Shown in pieces: positions 18,013 to 26,888 of a DNA stretch of 46,798 bases. Below the pieces are notes generated by a model. That model was not told the origin of the DNA, made no database searches, and was given only the letters and a program-made list of their open reading frames with translations. Each line of letters opens with the position of its first letter. The stretch's first letter is position 1. This DNA comes from CAZOWM01 sp964583615 (GTDB lineage: Bacteria; Spirochaetota; B62-G9; DRHN01), in assembly GCA_964583615.1 (NCBI GenBank), contig CAZOWM010000028.1, positions 1-46,798 on the forward strand, read 5' to 3'. A program made the translations under genes and the position numbers.

Positions 18013-18048
18013 AACAACGCAGGGTGAAGAAACCGAATTGTCGATGTT

Positions 18049-19179
18049 CTACCGATATTCGAGCGCGGTTTCGAACATCGTTATGATGTTTTCGGGAGGG
18101 TCGTTGGCCTGAATGTTGTGAATCGACGCAAAAACAAATCCCCCGTCTTTTGAGAAATCTTCGATCCGCTTTCGCACTTCCGCCGCCACCTGTTTTTTCG
18201 TCCCTGTGGTCAATATTCGGGGGTCACATCCGCCCCCCAAGAACGTGAGATCTTTCCCGAAATCTTTTTTTAAATCCGCACTCTCCATGTTGTGTGCCTG
18301 TATCTGCACAGGGTTGAGAATCTCGACTCCAATATCAATTAAGTCGGGGATCACTTCTCGAATCGATCCACAGCTATGGAAATAAATCCGGGCGTCAGAT
18401 ACCTTTTTAATCGCATTGATGAGGGATCGCTCGCGTTCTTTGTAATATTTCAGATACATAGCGCGCGAAAAGATGAGCCCGTTTGTTGTGCCGAGATCAT
18501 CCCCGACTTGCACGATATCCACAAAATCGCCAATCTCCTTCAGCACATAGGTAAAATACGCAGAAGACCATTCAGAAACCTTTGCCGCGAGATAATCGGC
18601 GATGTCAGGATTTATGATCAGGTCCATGAGCAGCTGCTCAAGCCCCCTGAGAAAATAGGAGTGCTCATGGGTTCCGCCGATCGGATTGAATAAAATGAGC
18701 ACCTTATCGTTTTCCTCACTGATGCGTTTCACCTTCTCACGAAGCCCCTTTATGCGCGCAGGGTCCTCTGGATCCGGCCACTTGTATTTTTTTACTTCGG
18801 TGATATCAGCCGCCTTCTGTAAAGGGCATTCGTGCATATCAAAAAAGTACCCATTTTCCGGTTTTCTGAGCACGATCCCCCACTCATTGGTGAAAAATTC
18901 ACTTCCTTCTTTTTTTTCTATTTTGAATTTCCATTTTCCTCCCGGGTTTGCGTATATCGGGAGGCAGTCGGTTCCGAAACACTCGAGCAATTTTTGATGA
19001 GGAAACACGATCATCTGAAACCAGTCCTGTATCTCCGGTTCGGGGAGTTCCCACCCAAGACGTTTTGTCACGCCCATATAAGATTTGAGGTGCAGAGATG
19101 AATGCAGCCCTCCAAAATCGATCGGCAGTTCGCCGCTTTTATGGGACAAAGACTGAAAAACCCTTTCTCTTGATGTCAC
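18049..19179 (-). CDS. Uroporphyrinogen decarboxylase-family protein with HxC...C zinc motif
   Basis: A 376-residue UroD-fold TIM barrel. It has the usual start (MTSRERVFQSLSHK.GELPIDFGG) and WPDPEDPAR, but instead of the porphyrin-decarboxylase active site it shows HSC (IYFHSCGSI) and, about 60 residues on, Cys in LGGGCDPR. That HxC...C arrangement resembles the zinc site of MtaA/MtbA-type methyltransferases, which pass methyl groups between corrinoid proteins and thiols. The GTG start follows GGAGGG. It stands alone on the minus strand between xylulokinase-like and rhamnulokinase-like genes. It is almost certainly not a heme-synthesis enzyme; a role in processing methylated or uncommon sugars is inference. 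Confidence 0.8.
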   Translation of the reverse strand: MTSRERVFQSLSHKSGELPIDFGGLHSSLHLKSYMGVTKRLGWELPEPEIQDWFQMIVFPHQKLLECFGTDCLPIYANPGGKWKFKIEKKEGSEFFTNEWGIVLRKPENGYFFDMHECPLQKAADITEVKKYKWPDPEDPARIKGLREKVKRISEENDKVLILFNPIGGTHEHSYFLRGLEQLLMDLIINPDIADYLAAKVSEWSSAYFTYVLKEIGDFVDIVQVGDDLGTTNGLIFSRAMYLKYYKERERSLINAIKKVSDARIYFHSCGSIREVIPDLIDIGVEILNPVQIQAHNMESADLKKDFGKDLTFLGGGCDPRILTTGTKKQVAAEVRKRIEDFSKDGGFVFASIHNIQANDPPENIITMFETALEYR

Positions 19180-19210
19180 AAAAGCCCTCCAAAGGAAAAA
19201 ATTTCCTATA

Positions 19211-19239
19211 AACTTAAACTATCATGCACAGGAAATCAA
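19211..19239 (-). promoter_or_regulatory. Candidate promoter of the 18049-19179 UroD-family gene
   Basis: On the minus strand TTGATT (19234-19239), a 17-base spacer and TAAGTT (19211-19216), about 30 bases before the GTG start. Moderate matches only. Confidence 0.35.
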
Positions 19240-19334
19240 TAAAAACCTTTTTAAACAGATAAAAACGCTGTAGTATAGAAAATATGCTTTTGCGCACCGA
19301 GAGAACGGGTGCTCTGCGTTCTTGAGGAAAATGT

Positions 19335-20843
19335 ATGAGAAAAGAAAAAACGTACATTGCGGCTGATTTTGGAGCGAGCAACGGGAGAATATCAGCCGGC
19401 CGCTTTGATGGAGCGCGTATCAGCATTGACGAACTGCATCGATTTGAAAACATACCGGTATTCTTTCGCAGCACGCTGTACTGGGACGTTCTGCGACTTC
19501 TCGCGGAGCTAAAATGTGGGATCGGAAAGTGCATACAGAGCGGTGAATGTGAACCCGCCTCAGTCGCGGTAGACACGTGGGGGGTGGATTTCGGTCTCAT
19601 CGATATGCAGGGAGATTTACGTTCGAATCCGGTTTCCTACAGAGACAAGAGAACAAAAGGAGCGGTTGAGAAGATCGGGAAAATAATTCCTCTAAAGGAG
19701 CTCTTTCAAGAAACCGGTGAGGCTACCCTGGAAATCAACACTATCTTTCAGCTCCACTCACTGCTGGAGCGGCATCCCGAGTACATTTCAGCCGGCGATA
19801 CTCTTCTTATGATGCCGGATCTTTTCACCTTCGCCTTGACCGGAGAAAAAACCATCGAATATTCGAATTCCGTGACCACACAGCTCTATGACCAGCTTCA
19901 CGGATGCTGGTCGGAGCGCGTGCTTGAACTGCTGCGCATTCCTTCCCGTATCTTTCCGAAAACCGTGTACCCGGGAGAACAGGTTGGGGCATCGAAAAGA
20001 CTCATTGATGAAGAGATTGGAACAAAGAAACTCAAAGTGGTGGCCCCCTGTTCCCACGACGCCGCATCGGCGGTTATCGGGCTTCCTGTGAATCGTACGG
20101 AAAAAAATCGAAAGTGGGCTTTTCTTCTTATCGGGACCTGGTCGACCCTGGGTGTTGAGCTGAAAATGAACCCATTGATCAATGACTCGGTATTTTCACA
20201 CGGATTTTCAAATGAAGCAAGTGCACGGGACAGGTACTCACTTCAAAAGATCATTCAGGCACTGTGGCTCATACAGGAATTCAGAAGCTATTGGATGAAA
20301 TCCGAGGCACGGCATATTGATTGGGAGGAAATCTGCGGCTATTGCAAGGATGCCCCGCCTTTTAAAAATTTTATCGATGTTGATGACTCTATGTTCCAGT
20401 TGAAGTCGAACAACATCAAATCAAATTTGCGAATGTACTACAAAAAGACCGGTCAAAAGGAAAATCTCGACACGGCTTCGATAACGAGGACGTTTTATGA
20501 AGGATTGGTGCTCAAGTACGTAAAAACCGTGAGAGACCTTGAAAAAATCACAGGCTCCCGATTCGACCTTCTGCTCGTCACCGGAGGCGGTTCAAAAATG
20601 CACATCCTCTGCCAGTGGATCGCAGACGCAACCGGGCTCCCGCTATATAAAGGCATCCCTGAAACAACGACCCTGGGGAACGTCCTGATGCAGATGCTGG
20701 CTGATGGGGAGATCAGCAGTGTCGATGAGGGACGCCAGATAATCGCGGATTCCTTCCCCCTGGAGTGCATTGAGCCGAAGGAAAAAAACGGATGGGGCGA
20801 AGCCTATGAGAGATACAACAGTATCGTTTCTCTGTATAAATAA
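19335..20843 (+). CDS. FGGY-family kinase, rhamnulokinase-like
   Basis: A 502-residue FGGY kinase of the RhaB type. The opening AADFGASNGRISAG matches the RhaB phosphate-1 motif rather than the DIGTT form. Further RhaB-type features are VDTWGVDFGLID (the sugar-side motif), YRDKRT, EINTIFQL, SHDAASAV and LIGTWSTLGVE, then TGGGSKMHILCQWIADATG near the end. RhaB phosphorylates L-rhamnulose at C1. No rhamnose isomerase or aldolase gene is in the window, so another deoxy-ketose may be the substrate. TGAGGA precedes the ATG. It is divergent from one UroD-family gene and convergent with another. Confidence 0.87.
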   Translation: MRKEKTYIAADFGASNGRISAGRFDGARISIDELHRFENIPVFFRSTLYWDVLRLLAELKCGIGKCIQSGECEPASVAVDTWGVDFGLIDMQGDLRSNPVSYRDKRTKGAVEKIGKIIPLKELFQETGEATLEINTIFQLHSLLERHPEYISAGDTLLMMPDLFTFALTGEKTIEYSNSVTTQLYDQLHGCWSERVLELLRIPSRIFPKTVYPGEQVGASKRLIDEEIGTKKLKVVAPCSHDAASAVIGLPVNRTEKNRKWAFLLIGTWSTLGVELKMNPLINDSVFSHGFSNEASARDRYSLQKIIQALWLIQEFRSYWMKSEARHIDWEEICGYCKDAPPFKNFIDVDDSMFQLKSNNIKSNLRMYYKKTGQKENLDTASITRTFYEGLVLKYVKTVRDLEKITGSRFDLLLVTGGGSKMHILCQWIADATGLPLYKGIPETTTLGNVLMQMLADGEISSVDEGRQIIADSFPLECIEPKEKNGWGEAYERYNSIVSLYK

Positions 20844-20895
20844 AAATTTCTTTCAATTTCTCCGCAGGGAAACCCTCTATACCGCACATGGAGTT

Positions 20896-22041
20896 TCAGG
20901 TGTAGAGTGCCTTTCCGTATTGTACGCCGGCGTGAATAAACCGAATGTAATTCAAAGCGGTTTTTTGCGGAAGGGGGCTCTCATAAAGCCCGCAGCAGGG
21001 GCTGAGAATAAACGCCCCCTCTCGTGCACCGTCGGACAATGCACCCTTCACGAGAACCTCTATCTCTTCCTCCTTTTTTTGTGCGAGATCTTCGTATTCG
21101 ATATTTCCGATAATACATAGTTTGTTGCCGTGTTTCCGCCGAACTTCGCTGAGTAGTACATCGCCCTTCGGAGGAGGCTCCAGTGGATGCACTGCATCAG
21201 CACCTGAGTCAATGAACCGCTCAATGAAGTTGTTGACTTTCCCGTGACAGTGGACAATCACCCGGTACCCGTCCGTTTTCACGATATCAAAAAGCTTCAT
21301 GTCATAAGGGAAAACGAACTCATCATAGAATGCGGGGGAATGCATGGGGGGGATCGCATTTTCATGCCCGTGAAAATAGAACGAAACCGCCTCGAGCCCG
21401 CTGCGGGATGCTACGGAAAGGGCAGTCTTCAGCTCCCAGGAGGCGATCTCATATGCCCAGTCAAACATCCTTTTCAGAAAATCTTTTTCAGTCACCGACC
21501 AGATCGCAAACTGTTCCGGTTGACAGAGATCGTAAAGAGAGCCCGCCGGGTGGTTCGTCACAAGGCACACCACACCTCTCCCCTTTATCGCCCTTTCCTC
21601 CCGGATGAACCCTTCGCTGTCGAATTGCGGATCATAGGGTATGCTTGAAAGCCTTTCGAAGTCGGCTTTTTCCTTGATAAAGCTTTCAACAACCGGGTTA
21701 AGCACTGTACCGGGAACCGCTTTTCTCACGCTCTTCAGCGTGCCTTTTGGGGTTTCCATTGATATCACGGAGGTACCGTTTTCCGTCTCGGTTATCACAT
21801 TCATATTTCGATGAAAACGGGGATAAAAGTAACGATAGGAGAGTGAGCCGAAGTCTTCTTTTTTGTAGATCACATCCGTGTTTTTCCTGGCAAAATCGAG
21901 CAGCTCAGCATAGCTCTCATCCTTTGAATACCATGCGCTCCGATCGAAGAGGTTTCTGCTGATGGTGACCGGCGGCCTGTCCGGTTTTCCGTGTGCAAGG
22001 GCACACAACACGCGGCTGGTGGAGTTCATCTCTCGTGCCAT
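20896..22041 (-). CDS. Uroporphyrinogen decarboxylase-family protein, co-transcribed with sugar transporter
   Basis: A 381-residue UroD-fold protein. It has HCHGKVNNFIERFIDSGADAVHPLEPPPKGD (about 260-290; H-C-H-G at the metal position) and then GNIEYEDL, without the second Cys of the MtaA-type zinc motif seen in the 18049-19179 protein. The N-terminal half has the family pattern SRVLCALAHGKPDRPPV. Its ATG (22041) lies 3 bases after the stop of the upstream permease, so it is surely the last gene of the transporter operon and acts in the same pathway. This UroD branch recurs in sugar-utilisation clusters but its reaction is unknown to me. An alternative start is ATG 22029. Confidence 0.8.
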   Translation of the reverse strand: MAREMNSTSRVLCALAHGKPDRPPVTISRNLFDRSAWYSKDESYAELLDFARKNTDVIYKKEDFGSLSYRYFYPRFHRNMNVITETENGTSVISMETPKGTLKSVRKAVPGTVLNPVVESFIKEKADFERLSSIPYDPQFDSEGFIREERAIKGRGVVCLVTNHPAGSLYDLCQPEQFAIWSVTEKDFLKRMFDWAYEIASWELKTALSVASRSGLEAVSFYFHGHENAIPPMHSPAFYDEFVFPYDMKLFDIVKTDGYRVIVHCHGKVNNFIERFIDSGADAVHPLEPPPKGDVLLSEVRRKHGNKLCIIGNIEYEDLAQKKEEEIEVLVKGALSDGAREGAFILSPCCGLYESPLPQKTALNYIRFIHAGVQYGKALYT

Positions 22042-22044
22042 CGT

Positions 22045-23073
22045 TCAGGAGGCGAAGTACTTTTTGATTTGCCTGAACCTTCGTTTTTCCAGATAATTAT
22101 TCGTTCCCATCACCATAATGAGTATCGTCCCCCACAGGGAAATGGTGATAAACGCGGTCACGCCGAGAAGATTTAAACCGCTTGATATGAACTGAAGGAT
22201 TACGAGAGCCATAACAAGGCCCGCGACCTTGCCGAAACCGCCAAAAGGATCAACGCCGCCGAGCACTGCGATGAGCACCGTTACAAGTAAATAGGAGGAG
22301 CCGTATCCTGCATTGGCTGAATTGAACCTGGAAGTCATAATAACGGACGCAACTCCGGAAAGAAAACCGGAGAGGAGGTATGTTTTCATCAAAACATTTT
22401 TATTGTTGACCCCTGAAAATTCCGTCGCCCTTTCATTTGACCCGATCATGTACACACTGAGGCCGTACGGTTTTCTGCTCAGGATGACAGACATAATGTA
22501 CGCACAGACGCCAAAAATCAGCAGTGCGATCGGTATTCCGAAAATCGTTCCGTTCCCGATAGAGAGAAAACTCTTCGGGAAATCCGATATCACATACCCC
22601 CTTGTTATCGCAATCCCCAATCCATCATACAGCGTCATCGTACCCAGAGTAGCCAGGATTGCAGATACACCAACATGTGCGATGAGAACACCATTTATCA
22701 GGCCGAGCACGAGAGAGGTTGCAAGTGCGGCAGCGATTGCAAGCATGATCACAAGTGTGACGTACGCTCCTGTGTCCCCGGGAGCACAGGAGCGTGTGAT
22801 GATAAGTGCGGTGACGATGCTCGAAAGGTTTGCGGTCGTGATAACCGATAAATTGATGCCCCCGGTTAAAAGCGTGATCATCATTGCGAGTGAGAACAGG
22901 CCCACTTCCGGGAGCTGGAAAGCCATAGACTGGAAATTGCTCCCCTTGAGGAATCGCCCTTGAGCAAGCACAGACATGAGAATAAACACCGCAACAAGCA
23001 CGAACGGTAAAGTCGTGAATTCACGGTTTTTCCTGAACCAATCCTGTGATCCTGTTTTCTCACTCCCCCACAT
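22045..23073 (-). CDS. Sugar ABC transporter permease (RbsC-like), second permease
   Basis: A 342-residue BPD_transp_2 membrane protein with eight to ten hydrophobic segments and the family motifs LLTGGINLSV, GVSAILATLGTMTLYDGL, IGSNERATEFSGVN and LIAVLGGVDPFGGFGKVAG. The start at 23073 is chosen because GGAGGG lies about 13 bases upstream and the frame beyond it would overlap most of the preceding gene's tail. The first 14 bases overlap the end of the upstream permease gene, so translation is coupled. With 23060-24091 it would form the heterodimeric channel of the cassette-2 importer. Confidence 0.9.
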   Translation of the reverse strand: MWGSEKTGSQDWFRKNREFTTLPFVLVAVFILMSVLAQGRFLKGSNFQSMAFQLPEVGLFSLAMMITLLTGGINLSVITTANLSSIVTALIITRSCAPGDTGAYVTLVIMLAIAAALATSLVLGLINGVLIAHVGVSAILATLGTMTLYDGLGIAITRGYVISDFPKSFLSIGNGTIFGIPIALLIFGVCAYIMSVILSRKPYGLSVYMIGSNERATEFSGVNNKNVLMKTYLLSGFLSGVASVIMTSRFNSANAGYGSSYLLVTVLIAVLGGVDPFGGFGKVAGLVMALVILQFISSGLNLLGVTAFITISLWGTILIMVMGTNNYLEKRRFRQIKKYFAS

Positions 23074-24091
23074 CAACGACCGCAACCCTCCTTGCCACTG
23101 CCCTGCGCTGAAGGGCAGTAACACTCACACTTATGATGATAATAAGCCCGATGAACACTTTTTGCCAGTAGGAGGAAACTCTCATGAGCGTCAACCCGTT
23201 GCTGATCACCGCGATGAGTGAAACACCGAGAAGCGTCCCTATGAGGCTTCCGGAGCCACCGGCAAGGCTTGCCCCACCCAGCACAACCGCCGCAATTATT
23301 TCCAGTTCGCGCCCCATGATCGCATTGGGGGCTACAGTCTGTGCGAGCAGGGCCTGAATTATAGAAGCAATCCCGGCAAATAACCCCATAAAACAGTACA
23401 CAAACATCTGAAGCTGTAAAATATTAAGGCCGCTTCGCTTTGCCGCCTCTATGTTCCCGCCCATCGCGTAGATTTTCCGCCCCAGCGTCGTGTACTTGAG
23501 AATAAAAAAGGTGCCCAAAATAATTGCAATCCAAATAATCGTGAGAATGGACAATCCGTAGGGGATTCCCTCCGGATTGAAAAGCTTGATGACCGTGATT
23601 TTTGAGAAGTTCCTGAACCAAACGGGAAAATTATACAACCATTTCCCGCCTGAAATAAACTGAAGGACACCGAAGAAAACATTCAGGGTCGCAATGGTAA
23701 TGATAATCGGGGGAGCATTGAGAAAATAGATGAGAGAGGCATTGATTCCTCCGAGCACGATTCCGATGGTGCAGGGAATAAATATCGCAAGAAAAATGCT
23801 CATCTCTGGATTGTTCACGAGCAGATATGCCATTACATACTGAGCGACCGTCGCATTCGCAGTAAACGATATATCAATCCCGCCGGAGAGAAGCACCACG
23901 AGCAATCCGACAGCCAGGATCCCCATGAATGAGTAGCTGCGCAGAATGTCAAACAGATTTTCCAGGGTGAAAAAGTTCGGGTTAAAGATCGAGAGGATAA
24001 TTGAAAGACCGATTATCACAAAAAACAGGTAGATTTCATTCCGTTTGAGAAGCTTCTTTCCGAGTCCCACTCCTTTCATGTTCACCTGCAT
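23060..24091 (-). CDS. Sugar ABC transporter permease (RbsC-like), first permease
   Basis: A 343-residue BPD_transp_2 permease with LLSGGIDISFTAN, ATLNVFFGVLQFISGG, AMGGNIEAAKRSGLN (the EAA-like loop contacting the ATPase) and VLGGASLAGGSGSLIGTLLG near the C-terminus. It has about nine transmembrane segments. The two permeases of this operon differ clearly from each other, as in LsrC/LsrD or RhaP/RhaQ pairs. ATG 24091 and ATG 24079 are both possible; the second is closer to an AGGTG. It follows the ATPase gene by 12 bases. Confidence 0.9.
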   Translation of the reverse strand: MQVNMKGVGLGKKLLKRNEIYLFFVIIGLSIILSIFNPNFFTLENLFDILRSYSFMGILAVGLLVVLLSGGIDISFTANATVAQYVMAYLLVNNPEMSIFLAIFIPCTIGIVLGGINASLIYFLNAPPIIITIATLNVFFGVLQFISGGKWLYNFPVWFRNFSKITVIKLFNPEGIPYGLSILTIIWIAIILGTFFILKYTTLGRKIYAMGGNIEAAKRSGLNILQLQMFVYCFMGLFAGIASIIQALLAQTVAPNAIMGRELEIIAAVVLGGASLAGGSGSLIGTLLGVSLIAVISNGLTLMRVSSYWQKVFIGLIIIISVSVTALQRRAVARRVAVVDVGE

Positions 24092-24103
24092 GTCCTGTTG
24101 GAT

Positions 24104-25603
24104 TTATCCGGCGTTCACAACCTGAAAGAGTTTTTCTTCTGTTATTTCACCTGTTCGAAATTCCCCTGTGATTCTGCCTTTCCGCATGACGAGAATCCTG
24201 TGACAATTATACAGCACTTCCTGAATCTCGTCGGAAATGAGAATTATTCCGATGCCCTGCGCTGCGAGTTTTTTGATGATTTCGTGAATGCTGCTTTTTG
24301 CCGCAACATCGATCCCCACAGTGGGCTCATCAAGAATCAGTATTCTCGGCTCCGTTGAAATCCACTTTGCAAGCACGACTCTCTGCTGGTTCCCCCCGGA
24401 AAGCGTCATAACGGCAGATTCCGTTGACGCGACCTTTATCGCGAGATCGGACACTCCCCGCTCTACTGCGTCTTCCTTTTTACCCTTGTCGATCATATTG
24501 AGGTTATTGAGTAACTTCTGCAAAATCGTGATCGTGATGTTGTTCCCGATAGATTGCGGCATCACGAGCCCAAGCTCGAGCCTGTCTTCCGGAACGTATC
24601 CTATCCCATGATTGAGCGCGTCCTTGTTCGCGCGTATTTTCACTTCCTTTCCCTCGATCAAGATGCGCCCTTTTCCTGCTGCATTGATTCCAAATAACGA
24701 GAGCGCAAACTCCGTTCGCCCGGAACCGAGGAGCCCAATAATCCCGAGAATCTCCCCCTTGTACAGTGTCAAATCAATGTCCTTGAAGTTGCCCTTTTTG
24801 GAGAACCCCCTGACCTCGAGCAGCTTTTCGCTGAACACCGAATCGGTATCGGGTTTGATATATTCGATTTTTTTCCCTGTCATCAGGTAGGTCAGTTTTT
24901 CATGATCGAGCTCATCCGGGTCATACACCCCGACACATTTTCCATCCCTGAGCACAGTAACTCTTTCGGCGATCTCGAGAATCTCATTGAGTTTGTGGCT
25001 GACAAAGAGCGTGGTGATACCCCGCTTCTTCAGCTTCTTCACCACAGAAAACAGCGAATCCACTTCGTTTTTCGTGAGCGAAGAGGTAGGCTCATCCATT
25101 ATGAGGAGCTTCAGATCTCCGATGAGTGCCTTGCAAATCGCGACGAGCTGCTGATCCGCAATGGAAAGGGTGCCCACTTCTCTTTCGAGCTCTATGTTGA
25201 CTCCGATGTCCTCCACAACCTCTTGTGCAATTTTATTGATATCCGCCCAGTTTACAAACTTTTTGCCCTTTTCCACGTGCATGTTGAACCCGATATTCTC
25301 ACGAACCGTAAGATTGGGGAAAAGAGAGAGATCCTGATAAATAACATGAACACCGTTGTCTATGGAATTTTTTGAAGTGAAATGCTCGATGTCGAGTCTT
25401 TTGCCTTCCAGGAGAATATCCGCCCCTTCTTCCGGTTTCTCCACTCCGGAGATGATCTTGATGAGAGTCGATTTCCCGGAACCATTCTCACCGACAAGAC
25501 AGTGTATTTCCCCTCTGTCGAGGGAAAAATCCACATTGTCAAGGGCACGGACCCCTGCGTAAAATTTACTGATTCGAGACATCTGTAGAAACAGGACAGC
25601 CAT
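24104..25603 (-). CDS. Sugar ABC transporter ATP-binding protein (RbsA/MglA type)
   Basis: A 499-residue protein with two nucleotide-binding domains. The first has an intact Walker A (GENGSGKSTLIK), SIADQQLVAICKAL signature region and LLIMDEPTSSLT. The second has the degenerate P-loop GLLGSGRTEFAL usual for this subfamily, LSGGNQQRVVLAKWI and ILILDEPTVGIDVAAK. It energises the two-permease importer encoded downstream. GGGTGG precedes the ATG at 25603. Comparison with the cassette-1 ATPase shows what that copy has lost: the Gly of GENG is a stop codon there. Confidence 0.95.
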   Translation of the reverse strand: MAVLFLQMSRISKFYAGVRALDNVDFSLDRGEIHCLVGENGSGKSTLIKIISGVEKPEEGADILLEGKRLDIEHFTSKNSIDNGVHVIYQDLSLFPNLTVRENIGFNMHVEKGKKFVNWADINKIAQEVVEDIGVNIELEREVGTLSIADQQLVAICKALIGDLKLLIMDEPTSSLTKNEVDSLFSVVKKLKKRGITTLFVSHKLNEILEIAERVTVLRDGKCVGVYDPDELDHEKLTYLMTGKKIEYIKPDTDSVFSEKLLEVRGFSKKGNFKDIDLTLYKGEILGIIGLLGSGRTEFALSLFGINAAGKGRILIEGKEVKIRANKDALNHGIGYVPEDRLELGLVMPQSIGNNITITILQKLLNNLNMIDKGKKEDAVERGVSDLAIKVASTESAVMTLSGGNQQRVVLAKWISTEPRILILDEPTVGIDVAAKSSIHEIIKKLAAQGIGIILISDEIQEVLYNCHRILVMRKGRITGEFRTGEITEEKLFQVVNAG

Positions 25604-25644
25604 AGACCACCCTTGTTATTCGTGATCAATCACATGGAGAAAGC

Positions 25645-25677
25645 ATGGCTGGACACGCAAACACGCGCGCCAGCCAT
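25645..25677 (-). repeat. Intercistronic stem-loop between binding-protein and ATPase genes
   Basis: ATGGCTGG (25645-25652) and CCAGCCAT (25670-25677) pair perfectly around a 17-base GC-rich loop. There is no T-run on the minus strand, so it is unlikely to be a full terminator. Such hairpins after binding-protein genes commonly stabilise the upstream mRNA and reduce read-through, which gives excess binding protein. Confidence 0.55.
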
Positions 25678-25697
25678 TGCACGGGTATATCATACAA

Positions 25698-26711
25698 CTA
25701 GAATCCGTAGCTATCAACGTTTTCCTTATTGATATCGATAAGGCCCTCGACCACGATGATTTTCCCATCAAGCCTGAACCCTCCGACTCCGGGTATTTCC
25801 TTCATGTCTTCGAGGTCGTTTCCTTCGAGCAGCCAGTGAGCCACGTTAACGACCGTCACACCGCAGTCATAGGGGGAATAGAGCACAGACCAGTCCATTG
25901 ACCCGTCCTCCAGATACTGCGCCGACTGAGATGGGAGTGACGTACAGACAACGGAAATTTTATCGGTCATGTTCTTCTCTCTGAGCGCCTGTGCAGCACC
26001 GATACCGCCGAGGCTCCCGTAGATTGCGAGCCCCTTCAGGTCGGGATAGGCCTTTATAAGCTCGAGCGTTCTGTCGTGAGAAAGCTCGACACTCTCCGTA
26101 CAGGGAAGTCTGTCTGTAACCTGATAGAAGTCCGGGTAGTTTTTCTCCTGCCAGGCAACACCTGCATCCGCCCACGCATTGTGTGTTGGTACGGTAAGCC
26201 CGCCGACCATCACTGCATAGCCGCCCTTGCTGACCCCGGTGAAGTCGATCATCTTTTCCATTACACGGGCACCTAAGGCCTGAATGTCCACCATTTCGAT
26301 GTCATAATCGTTGTTCCTGGATTTTTCGGATTCATGGGTGAGCACCACAATACCGGCTTCTTTGGCCTTTTTCATCGCCGGTTCCACGGTTTCCGCATCA
26401 TTCGGAACCACGCAGATCGCATCGACTCCCTTTGCCACCATGTCCTCGACAATACGAGCCTGCTGTGCAGGGTCCGGATCCGGAGCACCCACCACGTGGG
26501 CCTTCACATTTCCGATCTTCGCTGCTGCATCCTTCATGCCATCTTCGGTGATATTGAACCAGGGAATGCCGATCAGCTTTGCAACGTAGACGATCTCGTA
26601 CTCTTTTTCTTTTTCCGCAGTTGCAGCTCCTGGTTTGTCACTTGAAGCGAAGACCAGAATACAGGAACACAAAACCAATCCCAGTACTAAAAATACCAGC
26701 TTCTTTTTCAT
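25698..26711 (-). CDS. Sugar ABC transporter substrate-binding protein (LsrB/RhaS-like)
   Basis: A 337-residue periplasmic-binding protein. The signal peptide has a hydrophobic core (FLVLGLVLCSCILVFA, residues 6-21), with a possible lipobox-like LCSC. The mature part is a type 1 periplasmic fold: VYVAKLIGIPWFN, GAPDPDPAQQARIVEDMVAKGVDAICVVPNDAETVEPAMKKAKEAGI and LTHES. It resembles LsrB (autoinducer-2) and RhaS (rhamnose) proteins. With a rhamnulokinase-like gene nearby, a deoxysugar ligand is plausible but not proven. AGGAGGG precedes the ATG. First gene of the cassette-2 transporter operon, divergent from a DeoR regulator. Confidence 0.92.
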   Translation of the reverse strand: MKKKLVFLVLGLVLCSCILVFASSDKPGAATAEKEKEYEIVYVAKLIGIPWFNITEDGMKDAAAKIGNVKAHVVGAPDPDPAQQARIVEDMVAKGVDAICVVPNDAETVEPAMKKAKEAGIVVLTHESEKSRNNDYDIEMVDIQALGARVMEKMIDFTGVSKGGYAVMVGGLTVPTHNAWADAGVAWQEKNYPDFYQVTDRLPCTESVELSHDRTLELIKAYPDLKGLAIYGSLGGIGAAQALREKNMTDKISVVCTSLPSQSAQYLEDGSMDWSVLYSPYDCGVTVVNVAHWLLEGNDLEDMKEIPGVGGFRLDGKIIVVEGLIDINKENVDSYGF

Positions 26712-26754
26712 TTTACCCTCCTTCAGATAAAACTGTTTTCAGAAAATTGCCGTT

Positions 26755-26783
26755 ATTCTATTTTACCTTTGAGCGGAAGTCAA
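26755..26783 (-). promoter_or_regulatory. Sigma70-type promoter of the cassette-2 transporter operon
   Basis: On the minus strand TTGACT (26778-26783), a spacer of 17 bases and TAGAAT (26755-26760), about 45 bases before the binding-protein ATG. Directly upstream of the -35 box lies AAAAACGAAAAG (26786-26797), a candidate DeoR operator. Confidence 0.7.
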
Positions 26784-26785
26784 GG

Positions 26786-26797
26786 AAAAACGAAAAG
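26786..26797. promoter_or_regulatory. Candidate DeoR-family operator half-site (TTTCGTTT-like)
   Basis: Read on the minus strand this is CTTTTCGTTTTT, close to the TTTCGTTT core of GlpR/AgaR/UlaR-type DeoR operators. The octamer AAAAACGA recurs at 26846-26853, 60 bp away. Both copies lie in the divergent region controlled by the adjacent regulator. Confidence 0.4.
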
Positions 26798-26888
26798 AAT
26801 AATAAAAAAATGATTTAAATTATTATTTTTACGTACTAATATGATAAAAACGATCAATATATTATAACATTCTACAGGGTAATGCATC

